Below are positions 27,124-38,790 of a stretch of 64,000 nt of DNA, piece by piece. Numbering within the stretch: the stretch's first letter is position 1; every line of letters starts with the position of its first letter. The notes below the pieces were generated by a model that searched no databases, was not told where the DNA came from, and saw only the letters and a list, made by a program, of their open reading frames with translations. The DNA lies in assembly GCA_034687125.1 (NCBI GenBank), contig JAQGBZ010000082.1:151935-215934 (forward strand). The letters are read 5' to 3'. This DNA comes from Neelides folsomi (lineage: Eukaryota > Arthropoda > Collembola > Neelipleona > Neelidae). Position numbers and translations under genes: made by a program.

Positions 27124-30100
27124 ATAAGCCATCGATGGGAGTTGTGGTGGGCGCTAAGTGTTCCCAAACACTTGCCTGGGTTCCTTCACAAAGGAGAAGG
27201 AACGAGATAATTAGCACGGATTACACGACAATTCGCAATTGGCATTACGCGGACGAAAAATATAAAAACTTGGACAATAAAATGTTTTTTTTCTTCCACA
27301 CGTCATCCATAAAGATCGTTGATTTTTTTGGCATTTAAGGCGTCGTTTAGTCAAACGACCCACTCGGAATGAAAACTCATTTAAAACATCATTTAAAACA
27401 TTGTGTTCTTCACTCGTCCAACACGAGGAGTCGAAAGAATAAAACTCGTCTCGGAAAAAGAAAGCGAGGGGAATTAAAATTGCGTGGGTTGTAAGAGGAG
27501 AAAAACAAGGTGGAATTAAAAAAAGAACACGAGGACACAAAACAAGAAGAAATGAAAATGAAAATTACTTAACAATGTGAAAACAAGTGTCGGAGTCTTC
27601 CTTTTAATTTCAATGGGAAAAACACAAGTTGTGGTGTTGGTGGTTTTATATTACATATATAAAAAGATGGCCAGGTAAATGGCAAAGGTAAATGATGAGT
27701 CACCTCCTGCTTGGGAACTTGCTACTTTCAATAATCCCCCTAATAATTAAATCAACAAAGGGGAATTAAAGATGTTGAAAAAAACTACAATAGGGAATTA
27801 GAACACAATTTTTAAATATCATAATGATACTAAAAAATGTAACTGTCTTTTTGAGTCAATTGCACTTAAGTGGAGGGAGTTTGGAAAAAAAAGTGAAAAT
27901 TAATGCAACTCAACATCGACTGTGGATTTAATGTGGATTTGGATTTAATGTGGATGGAAGTGATTGATCTTGTATTTTATTGGATTTGAATGTTAAAGAT
28001 CCTGCTCCGGCCGGCGTGCCGTGCTACTTGTGCAAAAAAATAATGTTATCTTCTTGTATAGAGAAATATAAAAAATTCCTTTTGCCCTGCATATCTTTCC
28101 TTTTCAGAAGACGAGACGAGTTTTGTGATTTTACAAGGGAAGGATTGGGGAAGGATTTCCCTATTATTTTCCTTAGTAAGTCAAGAACAAGATTTTAAAG
28201 GAAGAAGTCAGTCACTGTGATAATAGGGAGAACGTGAGATAAAAACTCGAATCAATTCAAGATGTGACAATGAAAATGAGACTGAGGAGAAAAAAATAAT
28301 TAAGTTGGGTTGAAAGAGAAATAAAACTCTTTGAGTCACTTTTGAATAAAAAAGGGTTTTGTGAGTTTGCACAAATGGATCTATTCTTGCGAATACAATT
28401 ATGTTCCTACAATCATAAAGAAACCCTATCAAACTATCAATCTAATTCGCACACTTTGTCATAAGATAACTTTTATTAATAAAAATTAGCTAAATTAAAC
28501 TGTATAAAGAATCCTTCACATCATGCCATAAGAAATTTATCCTATTTTTATTTAGTTCAATATTATTAAGATAAAACATTAATTAAAAATATTATTCAAC
28601 ATTGAAGAAAAATTAAATTTTTTTCTCATTTTAGCTATGTAAATAAAACTGTAATTATTTAAGTAACAACCCATTTATTTTTAAATGTCATAATCGTGGA
28701 AGATCAACGTGACTTACTCTCGACTTAACGTTTTTAAATGTGATTAAGAAATTAAGTGCAGCATTTAAAATTATGTTACTATTATATATTTGTTAATTAT
28801 GTTACTAATATAATTTGTTAAAAAATATTTGTTAATGTGTGTGTACCAAAAGTGTGTTGTTCGTGAGTTGGTTGATAATTGCTGATTTACAAATTGTCGA
28901 ATTGAGTTGTTGAATTGATTTAACTGATGTAGATGTTATTTAAAATTGAACGTTGCGACAATTGTCGTGTCGTAATATTTAAAGTGTTTGTTTCGTGTCT
29001 GGTGAAGAAGGAGAGTTTGAGATTGAGAGTTGTCTTTGTTCGCAGGTTGGAGTTAATCTCAATTAAGTTTTACCATGAGGGGTTGAAGGTGGGGAAGAAT
29101 GGGAGAGATCCAAACTCCTCTGCGTTCCTGACAGAATAAACCCAATTTACCAAACGAGGGGATTTGTGTGGGGAAAGGGCCGCCACCCGCCTCCCCCTCG
29201 TCGACCCCTCGCCCTCAGCCCTAACAGATCTCCACAGATCTGCCAATTTACACATTCGTTTTTCGCATGTTCGCCGATATCTCCCAACCACCTTTGAACA
29301 GATATTCGCCAAACTACACAGGTAAAACATTGGAACCATTAATTACTCTTTTACTCCATCTGGACCTTTAACCCATCAATTTATTAAATTATTAATTAAA
29401 ATTTAAACTGGAATTGGAATTGTTCCCTGGTCTAACATTAAGTCTTTTGCAATATTTGCAAACGCACTCGAACCATTATAATATGTAGTTCATTGGGCTC
29501 TGACATTGCTAAATATGTGTATTGTATTAGAATTGGGAATTCCACCTGGTGTTATTATTCAATAGTCTTCTTCAATTGTGTGACTTTTGAATGCATAATA
29601 CGTAATAATAATTATATTCACAATTGCCAATTCTCAATTGCACTCCTGGGTTTAGCATTTACTCATTCTCCATTTGGCACACACATATTGTATCAGTATA
29701 TTGTACATTCATATTAAACATTATATTATATAAGCATTGTACTTTGACTTTAAGTGATTTGAAGGCTTGAACTCAAAATCGAGTTTTAATACTTTGCATT
29801 TAACTAATGAACTGGCCTTAACGGTTCTTGTATTTTTTAAATTCCAACGACTGCAGCTCATTATTTATCCTCATGTTTATGATTATGATTAATAATTAGT
29901 TATTAAGCCGATCCCCACAGGTCCATCACAAGTTTCACGAGCATCAATTACACGACACACATCATAAGAATCGTAAGGCTGTGGATGAATAAATATGGGC
30001 TTCTTCTCTCTTACAGAGTGGATCTTGAAAAGATCTCTCACGAGGGAGAGAGATGAGATGGATGTGATATGTGTTTAAGGAAAGACCTTGTGCCGACGAG

Positions 30101-31335
30101 AGATGCTGATGCTGAGATGAATCCCCATTTGAGATCCTCATTATGGGTTCAAACGAGTCTCAAATTGTTCCGAGATTCGTCTTGAGACTGTTCAGGGTCA
30201 AAGTGTCATATGATCATCTTGTGTTTATTTTAGATGTAATGGAGATCTTAAATATACTACATAAATTGCCGAGAAGAAAAATACATCTTTGTTCTTATTT
30301 ATAAAAATAATTTTTTTTCACTAGCCATTAAATGGTTTATCATTTTTGTTTTACATAGACGAATTTATAATAAAGCTAATTGAGTTTATTATATCAGTGG
30401 ATTTTTCAATCTATTACACATAATTTCTTAATTTTATTAATATTTAATTATTATTATTCCTGATCGGTTTTTTATTAATTTTAATTTATAATAATTATTA
30501 ATTAGAATCAAAAGTATTTTAATTTTAATAACTTTAATTTTAAATTAATATACTTTTATTTTTATTGGTGTAAATGCGTTATGAGTTATTATTATGAGCT
30601 TTGTGATTTGAATCAAAGACAGTTCAATTAAAAGGCCACATGCCGTCCATTGTCTCAATTTGCTATCAGATTAAAATGATAAGATAACATTTTTACACAC
30701 ACACTCACGCACGTAACATATAATTTCTCCCTTATGGGTAGCATTTATTATTCGCTCTATATCACTATGTCCAACATGAGTTTTTTTATCGAATGTTCGC
30801 TTGGATGATTTTTTGACATTTGTGAGTTGGTAAATAAATATGGATTTTGTTCTCGCATGATTTCTTGTCATGTAAATTGGCGTATTGGACAATCTCAGAA
30901 CAGAGAAAAACAATTAATCAGAATCATCGATTGGGTGGACGAGAATAATCTTTTGTGCTTCATGGGAGAAATAATGATTCCTGGGAGCGTGACGTAAATG
31001 GAAAAACCCGTTCGGGGTTTTCGAACCCGAAAGAGCCATCTTACTCCCGAGAAATGCAAGTTACCCGGTTCGGAATTTCTCCTAGATAGAGGGAAGTAAA
31101 ATAAGATTTTCCAACATTATTCTTCTCATATCGAACCTTATTCATAAATTCATATTGAAAAAACGTTCGATGATTCGTTTAATAATCAATTTGGATAAAG
31201 CCATTTAGTTAAAATTGTAATCTTTAAAATAAAAAAATTGGTGGAATTTATTGGACAGTTCATTCTGGGTTCGAGTACTAATAAAATGAAAATATTTGCA
31301 TAAGTGAAGAAATAAAATAAATGATCCATTTGCAG
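27124..31335. other. divergent intergenic region between the hnRNP L-like and IMPACT genes
   Basis: The two genes start in opposite directions from this 4.2 kb region, so it should hold both promoters and 5' untranslated exons. A more GC-rich stretch at about 29.07-29.32 kb ends in CACAG|GTAAAA and could be a noncoding first exon of the IMPACT gene. Joined to the exon at 31336, the frame leading into the IMPACT ATG has a TGA stop, so it would not extend the protein. No clear TATA box or coding gene was recognised. A GC-rich hairpin lies near 31.01-31.03 kb. Confidence 0.45.
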
Positions 31336-31356
31336 GTCTCAAGTGGAACGAATCCA

Positions 31357-34300
31357 ATGACATCACTCGTGATGGAGAAAGAAGACAACTCAGGGAGTCA
31401 AGTAAGTCTTCCGACTCCGACTACTTTCGGATCGTTTGAACCTCCTAAAACTTCCCAATTCTTCCCCAAACTTTCTTTTAAATGAGAAAAAAACCACTTT
31501 TGAACCAATAAAAGCCATACAATGGCCAAAGGTAATGGGAATTGCGAATGGATGGTTTCAACCTGAGAAAAGTTTCCAAAGACTTCAAAGGTTTCTTTAT
31601 CTAACAATACGAGAGAAAAAACCATTTATTTAAGTAAAGAGCCAATTGAATAAAAACAGCCAATTGAGCCAATTGATCTTTTTATCATTATTTATTTTAT
31701 TAAAATAAAAAGGTAAAAGTTAACAGTTTACTCCGGTAATGATTTTAATAAAAAATTTTAATGAATGAAAATAACGAAAAAAAGTAAATTTTTATAATTA
31801 TATTTTAAAAATTAAGTATAATTATAAAAATTAAATATTCATTCATTTTGTTAATTAGAGTGATGAACTCGAAGCACTTTGGTCAATCTACGGCAATGAT
31901 TTCAATCTCGAGGGCGAAAAAACTTTCAGCATTCTCATCCACATTGGAGATGCTGAAGGGGAAGAAGCAACTTTGATCGTTTCTTTTGTTCCAACTTATC
32001 CTTCGTCATCTCCGCCAATTTATGAGCTTTCAATTCCTTGGATGCGCGGACCCGAAAAAGCCGCCTTGATGGACACTTTGGACAAACTTTATCAGTAAAA
32101 GCCTTAAAGCTTATTTTAAATTTAATCCGATACTTTTTCTCCAATTTTCAAAATGACAGTTGATGTTTGACAAATTGTAGTTTTATTTATTATATTAAAC
32201 ACGGACCTGAAGTTTTAAGTCTACTAAGAAAATATTACCAATAAAACTATAATATTATAATAAAATTATAATATTATTTATAATTTTTAATTAAATGGTT
32301 TTTTGATTCTTTTGAATTTAAATATTATAATGTATAATTTAGAATATTTAATTACAATTACCTAAATATGTTTTTTTTATTTTTTAGGGATAAACCTGGA
32401 GAAAGTATTGTGTATACGTGGGTTGAGAAAATAAGGGAAATTCTTTACTCCAAACGTCCGAATTCCTTTGATCCTCCTTTGCCTTCATCTCCCCCGCTCT
32501 CTCCGGTGAATTGGGAAAGGAAGGAAGAGGAATTTCATCTCCCTGACATTGTGACAGGGGAAGCTTTGACAGATCGAAAGTCGACATTTCAAGCTCACCT
32601 TGCTCCTGTCAACTCAATGAAGGAAGTCAAGTGAGTCGGAATCAAATATCAAATTACACTCATTCCACCTAATGCATGAGAAATTCTACCTCATACTCTT
32701 TTAACATTAATGGACTTTCGGCATTTTCGTAATCGTTATACTTATTAACTACATTAACTACATAAATAGATACTAAATAACTATGTTTAATATTTGCTAA
32801 GCGTTTTGGCATTTTATGTATTTCGATCATGTATTTAAGTATTGATTTTTCGTTTATAAAAAGAAGTTTCTTTTATAAAGTTCCTTCATGTTTTATTTTT
32901 ATTTAAAGAGGCGGAGAAGAGGAAACTGAAATGTTGATTTTCCACTTTATGTATGTACTCCATACATGACTTCAATTTTTCTTCTCTCATCTTATTCAAT
33001 GCAAATATTCAAAGTTTTATAATGCTATTTGCATTTTAATATTCTAAATACATTTTACATACATTTTAGTTATTAATTGCTTATTTAATGGTTTTATAAA
33101 TGATTGCAGCAATTAACTTAAAAGTTTAATGAATATTAATACTTTATTTTAATATTTTATTTGATTTTGAGGGATTTGGAAAGTTGAATTTTTTCAGAAG
33201 GAAATTTTCCAATATCATAAATTGGGTATCATAAATTATAAATTTGAACCTTTTAGGAATGTTTGGAATGTGTTGAACTAAATAAATAAAAATTCGGAAA
33301 TTTTCAGGTTGATTATGAGTGAATTGAAAAAGAGCAGAAAAATTGGTTCAGCGACACATAACATGTTCGCTTATCGGTTCTCTGAAGTTTCTCCTGATGG
33401 ACAAGAGAAATGGTTGGAGGATTATGAAGATGATGGCGAACATCATGCGGGTGGAAGGCTCTTGCACTTATTAAAGGTACACAATTGCAAAATCAATATT
33501 ATAATTGATAGCCCTTTTATGCATAAAAGGAAAAAAATTTTATGTAGAGTATTTACAGGTTTCATAAATTACAATAATTATATGATCTACAGAATAAGAA
33601 TTTGTAAAATATAGCCAGGTGTTTTTTATATTCCCAAGTAGAAATTGGTAAAGGGGGATTGATGACTAAACTTATTATAACCATTACATATTTGATGGTT
33701 TTATTATGGTTTTGTCCAACGGCCCAGTACGGGACGAATGCTGGCTGTACCGGTGATATATTGGCGTTTGATGGTTTACCAGTATACTAAATGAATGTAA
33801 CTTGTATTAAACCTTAGTTAACCATTATTATATGCTTCCGAATTGAATTACAGAATATAGTCAACAATGAGAAATAAATGCTCATGGGTAAAATGATAAT
33901 TAAACTTTTATTTCGTTACAAAAAGGAATATAATAATATACTGAAAAAGATAAGGGTAATAAAACACATTTAGTAATTAAATCATTAACACAAAGTTTAA
34001 AGCTCTTACTAAGTGTATTATTTATTTTATATAGAAAGACTTGTGTGCTATCAATGGGATATAAAGGTATAAATGTTTTGTTAGTAAATTCTTTGTATTT
34101 CAATACAATTGATTCATTTATATACAATATTTTTTTAATTACTACAATTTGATCATTAACAGTTTTAAAGCAATTATCACCTGAAGTATTTGAGACTTTT
34201 ATACCATTTATGCGTATATGATTAATTGAGCCTTTTTTCTTATTTACATATAAATTATCCTCAGCTTTATCAAATTATCACTTTCGCAAACCCGATTGAC

Positions 34301-37300
34301 AATTTGACTTAACTGATTATGATTTGTCCTAAGCATTCTTTTAAGTTTAGACATGACATGTAATTCTCAAAAGGAAAAGCACTAAAATTATCAAGAGATC
34401 CGTATATTAAACAATCAGATGCAAAATGGATTAAATTATGTACATTATAGACAAGAAATCCATTAGAATAAAATTTTGGACCTTCTTGAACAAATTTAAT
34501 TAACATGGATCGAGCCAAATCATTCCAATCTTTAAATTTTCGCTTATCATTTTAACTTGCCTGTTTTGCAATCTACATACTAAAAAACCTGATATCCAAG
34601 ATAAAATTAATTTTTTAAGCACGCCTAAGAGCACTAAGTGCATGTAATCAAGAAGAAATTGTGAAATTAAACCAATATTTAATACATTTAATGGAGAATT
34701 AGATACATGGTGATCACTATAAGTTTTAAAACGAAAACTCTCATTGGCCCTTAAATTGGCAGAAATTCCTTTAAATATAACTCGCTTTCCATCAAATTTA
34801 CCAGGGCACACATTTTTCGCATCCTGAATTAGCATTGTGTGCTTTACAACTCTATGCCGAAGTTCTCGCTGGCGAGTTCGCCACAAAACACTTAATTCTC
34901 AAGTGGAAATGTTTATTATTTAAAGAAATTCCTTTTGAATATATTCTCCAGTGTAAGTTGCGTACGAACTTTGACCGGTAACGGGGCTTGAAACATGTTA
35001 TAATTGACCATTGTTTTATAATGCCCAATAGAAAAAGAACAAAAAATGTTATTTTTGAGCGGGAGTTGAAAGGAAACAAATGGAATGTTTTAAGCGAAAA
35101 CCTTTTATGCTTTTGATAAATGTTGGCTTTAGCTGAAAATAATATTGGATAGGAAAACTTGTGAATTTCATAAACACACTTTTTATACATTATCTTTATG
35201 AGCTGCATAAACTTTTTTTATGCATTTTGGTATGTTCATGAATGCATAAACACCGTCCAATAAGCTAAGAAAGTCTTGAAAAAATGTTACAACTCAAAGA
35301 TGGTTCAATGGATTTTCATATCAATTATATGATATAAATACACATAAGATAGTATTATGTATGAAAACTTTCAGACTGATTGCATTGCCAATTTAAGAAC
35401 TATGGTTGAATATTCAAAATGAAGGTGTCCAGAAACCTAAGAAAATTATTATTTCCGTTCTAATTATCGTTATCTACTTTGATGTTATCGTCTGGAACTT
35501 GGGTATTTTCATCTTAAATCATATCAGTTGTGTTTAAGATGCCGTTAGGAACATATTTAAGCGAAAGAGAGAGAGCACAAATTGATATTCTATATCAACA
35601 AGGTAGTTCAAAAACGGAAATTTCAAATATAATTGGTAGATCAATTAAGGCAGTGACAAGTGCTATAAATATGGGAGAAAATTACAAAAAATGGAATAAA
35701 GGTGGTCGACCAAGGGTTACCAGTGCCCAGGACGAGAGGCAGATTGTTCGTCTAGCTACTTCAGGGCAATGTTCAATTAGGGAAATTCAGCGGGAACTTC
35801 CACCACTTTCTCGAGGAACAATTCACTCCAGAATTGTTGAAAAACCCTTTCTTCAATATTCAAAGATGAAATGTCCGAGCCCGAATTGAAAGAAAGCCAT
35901 GGTGTGGAGCGATGAGAAGAAATTCAACTTGGATGGACCGGACGGATACTCATATTACTGGCATGATGTACGTAGAGAAAGCAAAGTTTTCTCTAAAAAT
36001 CAACAAAGTATAAGTTTATAATAATATAAACGACTTTTAACTTGATTACCTAATTATGAAGTTTTAAATAATGTAATTATTATTTTGTTTCAGGCGACGG
36101 TTCATTAATGTTTTGGGGAGGATTCGGGTACAACGGAAAGATAGAACTTGCATCCATTGACCACAGAATGGATTCTGCAGACTACCAGGCTATTCTCCAA
36201 GATAATCTTCTGAAAGCTGGACCAAAAATAGGCGGGAGAGGTTGGATATTCCAACAGGATAACGCCTCAATTCATGTATCCTCATCTACAAAGAAATGGT
36301 TTGTTGTTCGATTGTTGGATCATCCCCCAAAGAGCCCGGATCTTAATCCTATGGAGAATTTGTGGGGAATTATTACACGTGGAGTTTTTGCCCACGGCAA
36401 ACAATATTCTTCCAAACAAGAATTGAAACGAGCCATTGAAGTTGCATGGCAAAACATCCCAATTGAGACTCTAAGGAATCTTAATCTTCTATAAAAGAAA
36501 GAGTTTTCGAAGTAATTCTCAATCAAGGAAAGTTTACAAAATATTTGTAATTGATTTCATATTTAAAATTTCTTAATTGATTAATAAAATTGAGTCAAAA
36601 CGTGATTTTCTTAGGTTTCTGGACACATGATTTACTAATTTCGATTCATAGTTAGTGTAATTGAAAATGGATTTTCCTGAAATTTACCTTACATAACACT
36701 ATTTAGTGTGCACATATACTATAAAAATTTTAGCGAAATCCATTGAACCATCTTTGAGTTGTAACATTTTTTTAAGATTTTCTTAGCTTATTGGACGGGG
36801 TTTAGATTGCCTTCATGCATTTTTTAATAAAAACATATTTTGCAATATTTTTAGCTTACTTTGTATTTTATGGCTTTATGTGCATAAGCCTATATATTAA
36901 GTAAAGTTTTTGCTTACCTATACAATTTCCTTTATTTTTATTTTTTCTTCATAGTGCTTTTACTTGTAGGATAAACAAAAATATTAATTATAATTAAATT
37001 TATATTAAATTGAACATTTTTGATAAATCTGCAGAATTAAAATTTAAATTGTTTTAAGCCATTTATATTCCCTTGTGTGTATTTAAGTCTCTGACGACCT
37101 TTAACATTTCAAATTTTATTCTCTTTTTCATATAAGAACCGAGAGATAACCATATTATAAAATAAAACAAAGATGTAATGGTTTTAGTTAAAGTAGGATT
37201 TATATGGGATAGTTAAGATTGTTTTAATGTTCATTTGGGTTATGCAAGCGGAGAATAAGGGAGGATTTTGTGAGAGTGAGGATGATGAATGGAGATTAAG

Positions 37301-37511
37301 GGAATAGAGAAAGTGATTAAAGTTGAGTGCAATCAAGTTTCTTTTCCTTCTTTAGACCTTGGAGTGCAAGAACGTGTTACTCGTCGTCTCAAGATGGTTC
37401 GGAGGAGTCATGCTGTATGGAGACAGGTTCAAGCACATCAGCAACGTTGCACGGATCCTTCTTGAGCAACACAAACACATTGGAGAGAAGAAAACAAAGA
37501 CAACTAAATGA
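31357..37511 (+). CDS. IMPACT / YIH1 homologue (RWD + UPF0029 domains)
   Basis: Cytosolic regulator of translation. IMPACT/YIH1 proteins bind GCN1 through the RWD domain and so limit GCN2 activation and eIF2alpha phosphorylation under amino-acid stress. Coding exons: 31357-31401, 31859-32094, 32388-32630, 33308-33476 and 37356-37511; 282 codons plus stop TGA, close to yeast YIH1 (258) and mammalian IMPACT (about 320). All five join in phase with GT-AG sites. The RWD domain (about residues 15-115) starts [15 protein letters not shown] and includes the typical [14 protein letters not shown]. The C-terminal ancient domain (about 155-255) shows [41 protein letters not shown] and [15 protein letters not shown], all family hallmarks. 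The start is the first ATG in its exon (exon acceptor at 31335); a second Met lies five codons on. The last intron (33477-37355) carries two decayed transposons, yet the coding frame is intact across it. Confidence 0.95.
33900..35208 (-). pseudogene. decayed CACTA/EnSpm-like transposase, antisense in the IMPACT intron
   Basis: Minus-strand fragments in order match the conserved blocks of a widespread invertebrate transposase-like family that resembles the CACTA Tnp2/DUF4218 arrangement. They are [11 protein letters not shown] followed by a stop and then [11 protein letters not shown] (about 34.8-34.9 kb); [15 protein letters not shown] with SPLNVLN and [17 protein letters not shown] (34500-34800); [15 protein letters not shown] with [16 protein letters not shown] (about 34.35-34.47 kb); [14 protein letters not shown] in another frame; and a C-terminal [17 protein letters not shown] (about 33.9 kb). 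These blocks fall in different reading frames, so there are at least three frameshifts plus internal stops; it cannot be functional. No terminal inverted repeats or target duplication were identified. The superfamily name is an inference from the motif order; that it is a dead transposase is fairly sure. Confidence 0.75.
35249..35446 (+). repeat. left terminal inverted repeat of the Tc3-like element
   Basis: The outer block CCGTCCAATAAGCTAAGAAA begins at 35253. The inner block TGTCCAGAAACCTAAGAAAA begins at 35426. The two blocks resemble each other (GTCCA...A..CTAAGAAA), 172 bp apart, as expected of duplicate transposase binding sites. Confidence 0.85.
35539..36550 (+). pseudogene. Tc3-like transposase, broken (stop, deletion, frameshift)
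   Basis: Tc3A-type DD34E transposase. The N-terminus [18 protein letters not shown] and the helix-turn-helix segment [16 protein letters not shown] give the DNA-binding part. The catalytic core shows [14 protein letters not shown] (first Asp), [18 protein letters not shown] (second Asp) and [13 protein letters not shown] (Glu). An intron at 36008-36093 (GT-AG, TTTGTTTCAG) joins the two core exons in phase. Three lesions are visible. The segment between the DNA-binding domain and the first Asp is shorter than in Tc3A. An in-frame TGA lies at 35887-35889. A frameshift near 36485 puts the family C-terminus (ending at TAA 36548-36550) out of frame. The catalytic residues survive, but the protein cannot be made whole. 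Confidence 0.88.
36605..36802 (-). repeat. right terminal inverted repeat of the Tc3-like element
   Basis: This is the reverse complement of the left arm. The inner block ends at 36625 and the outer block ends at about 36798, with the same 172 bp spacing as on the left. The middle of the arm has diverged more than the two blocks. Confidence 0.85.
36805..37355. other. rest of the IMPACT last intron
   Basis: AT-rich intron sequence between the Tc3-like element and the acceptor CTTCTTTAG of the final IMPACT exon. Nothing else was recognised. Confidence 0.6.
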
Positions 37512-37530
37512 GACTTGCTTTATTGTAATC

Positions 37531-37550
37531 TTAAACCATTAACGGTTTAA
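37531..37550. other. 3' UTR hairpin downstream of IMPACT
   Basis: TTAAACC, a six-base loop and GGTTTAA form a perfect seven-base stem 20 bases after the stop codon. It probably lies in the 3' untranslated region. No canonical AATAAA was seen close by, so the polyadenylation site is unknown. Confidence 0.5.
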
Positions 37551-37824
37551 TTATGAATTTTTAAAAGTGCTCAAATTAATATTATTAAATCTTTAACATT
37601 TGACATTAATTTACTATTTATGAAATTTACTAAATATTTGTAACTAAATTTAAAATTTTAACTAAATTTAAATTTTTACTGCTTTATTAAATGACTTTTC
37701 GATAATGAAATGAAAAATGAAACTATGAAATGAATTTTGACAATAAGCAAAAATTATTTTTATGGACATTTATTTCTTGAACATTTCTTTTCATCTTTGC
37801 ACTAAATTCATATTTGTAATACAT

Positions 37825-37880
37825 CGTTAATTTAAATGCGGTTCATTTACATCAGTCGTTAATTTAAATGCGGTTCATTT
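37825..37880. repeat. two-copy tandem repeat, period 32
   Basis: CGTTAATTTAAATGCGGTTC followed by ATTT occurs at 37825 and again at 37857 with no mismatch over 24 bases. Confidence 0.8.
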
Positions 37881-38419
37881 GATTATTGATGAGATTTGTG
37901 TCGATAGGAAGATTGATCTTAATTTGTTTTGTGGAATTTGATGAGGGGAAATTGGGGGTTGAATTAGCCCTTTAAGACTCCATTGAGATTTGAAATAAAA
38001 GTTTATGGGGTTGTGTGTGTCGTGTGTTGTTTTTAGAAAGATTCTCTCGAGGTTTTGGAAGTGTGTAGTTAAAGGGAATTAGATTTGGGGGATGTAAACG
38101 CCGTTGTTGGGATCTTCATGAGCTCGCCTTTTACGAGACCCCGGGAGAAGGGAAAATGAATGTGTTTAGGTTAGGTCCTCGGTCTCTCTGACGCACTTCC
38201 TCCACTAATCATACATCTTCATTCAAAGGAGGAGAAAATGAAGATCATCACCCAAACCTCCTGCCGATTAATTCACCCTTTTATGAGAGTTAATGAATTA
38301 AAAACATACTTTAATTTCATCATTAAAAACATCAAAGAATTTTCTTTAATGATCAAGTTCTGCATTTTAATAAAGTAATTCTCAGTAATTTAGCAATTCT
38401 GGTTACACATATTTACTTT

Positions 38420-38524
38420 ACTATAGTCGATTCGGAAAAATATTTTTATAATTTTTATTGAGAATTTTTAATAATGCAGTTGACCTCAAGGTCATTATCA
38501 TATTTTTTTCGAATCGACTATAGT
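38420..38524. mobile_element. MITE-like inverted-repeat element (105 bp)
   Basis: The arms ACTATAGTCGATTCGGAAAA and its near-perfect reverse complement at 38500-38524 (one mismatch over about 24 bases) bound a roughly 50 bp AT-rich centre. No open frame. The arms contain TATAG, so a TA target duplication, as in Tc1/mariner-derived MITEs, is possible but cannot be proved from one copy. The centre holds TGACCTCAAGGTCA, itself a near palindrome. Confidence 0.65.
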
Positions 38525-38782
38525 GAGTATAATATTTATCATATTGATATTTAATTTATTTTTTAACAAGTTTTAAAAATATTAGATGGAATAACCATTA
38601 ATATTTTATTTTTAAATATTTGAAAAGTTAAAAGTAAAATTTTGGGTAATAATAATATCATTAATTGTAAGTACACTAAGTTTAGCAAGTAAAGTGTATA
38701 ATAATTATTGTAGTTAATTAGTGTTTATAAATAAATTATAAATGTTAAATAATTAATAATATGCATATGGCTAAAAGTTGGT

Positions 38783-38790
38783 TATATAAA
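38783..38790 (+). promoter_or_regulatory. possible TATA box for PC2
   Basis: TATATAAA is followed by a purine-rich GGAGAAAGCGGAGAAAGC stretch and then by the GC-richer candidate leader. The position fits a transcription start near 38.81-38.82 kb. In an AT-rich genome this motif is weak evidence on its own. Confidence 0.25.

Larger units (their letters stand above)
35249..36802 (+). mobile_element. Tc3-like Tc1/mariner DNA transposon (1554 bp, nonautonomous now)
   Basis: A complete element end to end. It is flanked by TA on both sides (35247-35248 and 36803-36804), the canonical Tc1/mariner target duplication. Terminal inverted repeats of about 200 bp begin AAC(A/C)CCGTCCAATAAG. The outer roughly 65 bp are nearly identical between ends, and a second conserved block lies at the inner edge. 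Between them lies a broken transposase gene with a small intron. The element sits in the same orientation as the host IMPACT gene, inside its last intron, about 40 bp from the CACTA-like remnant. Arm divergence and gene damage indicate an old insertion. Confidence 0.9.

Noticed and set aside
31010-31035. tRNA T-arm-like hairpin on the minus strand (GGGTTCGAAAACCCC)
   Set aside because: There is no A box, anticodon arm or acceptor stem in the surrounding 90 bases. It is only a short GC-rich inverted repeat.
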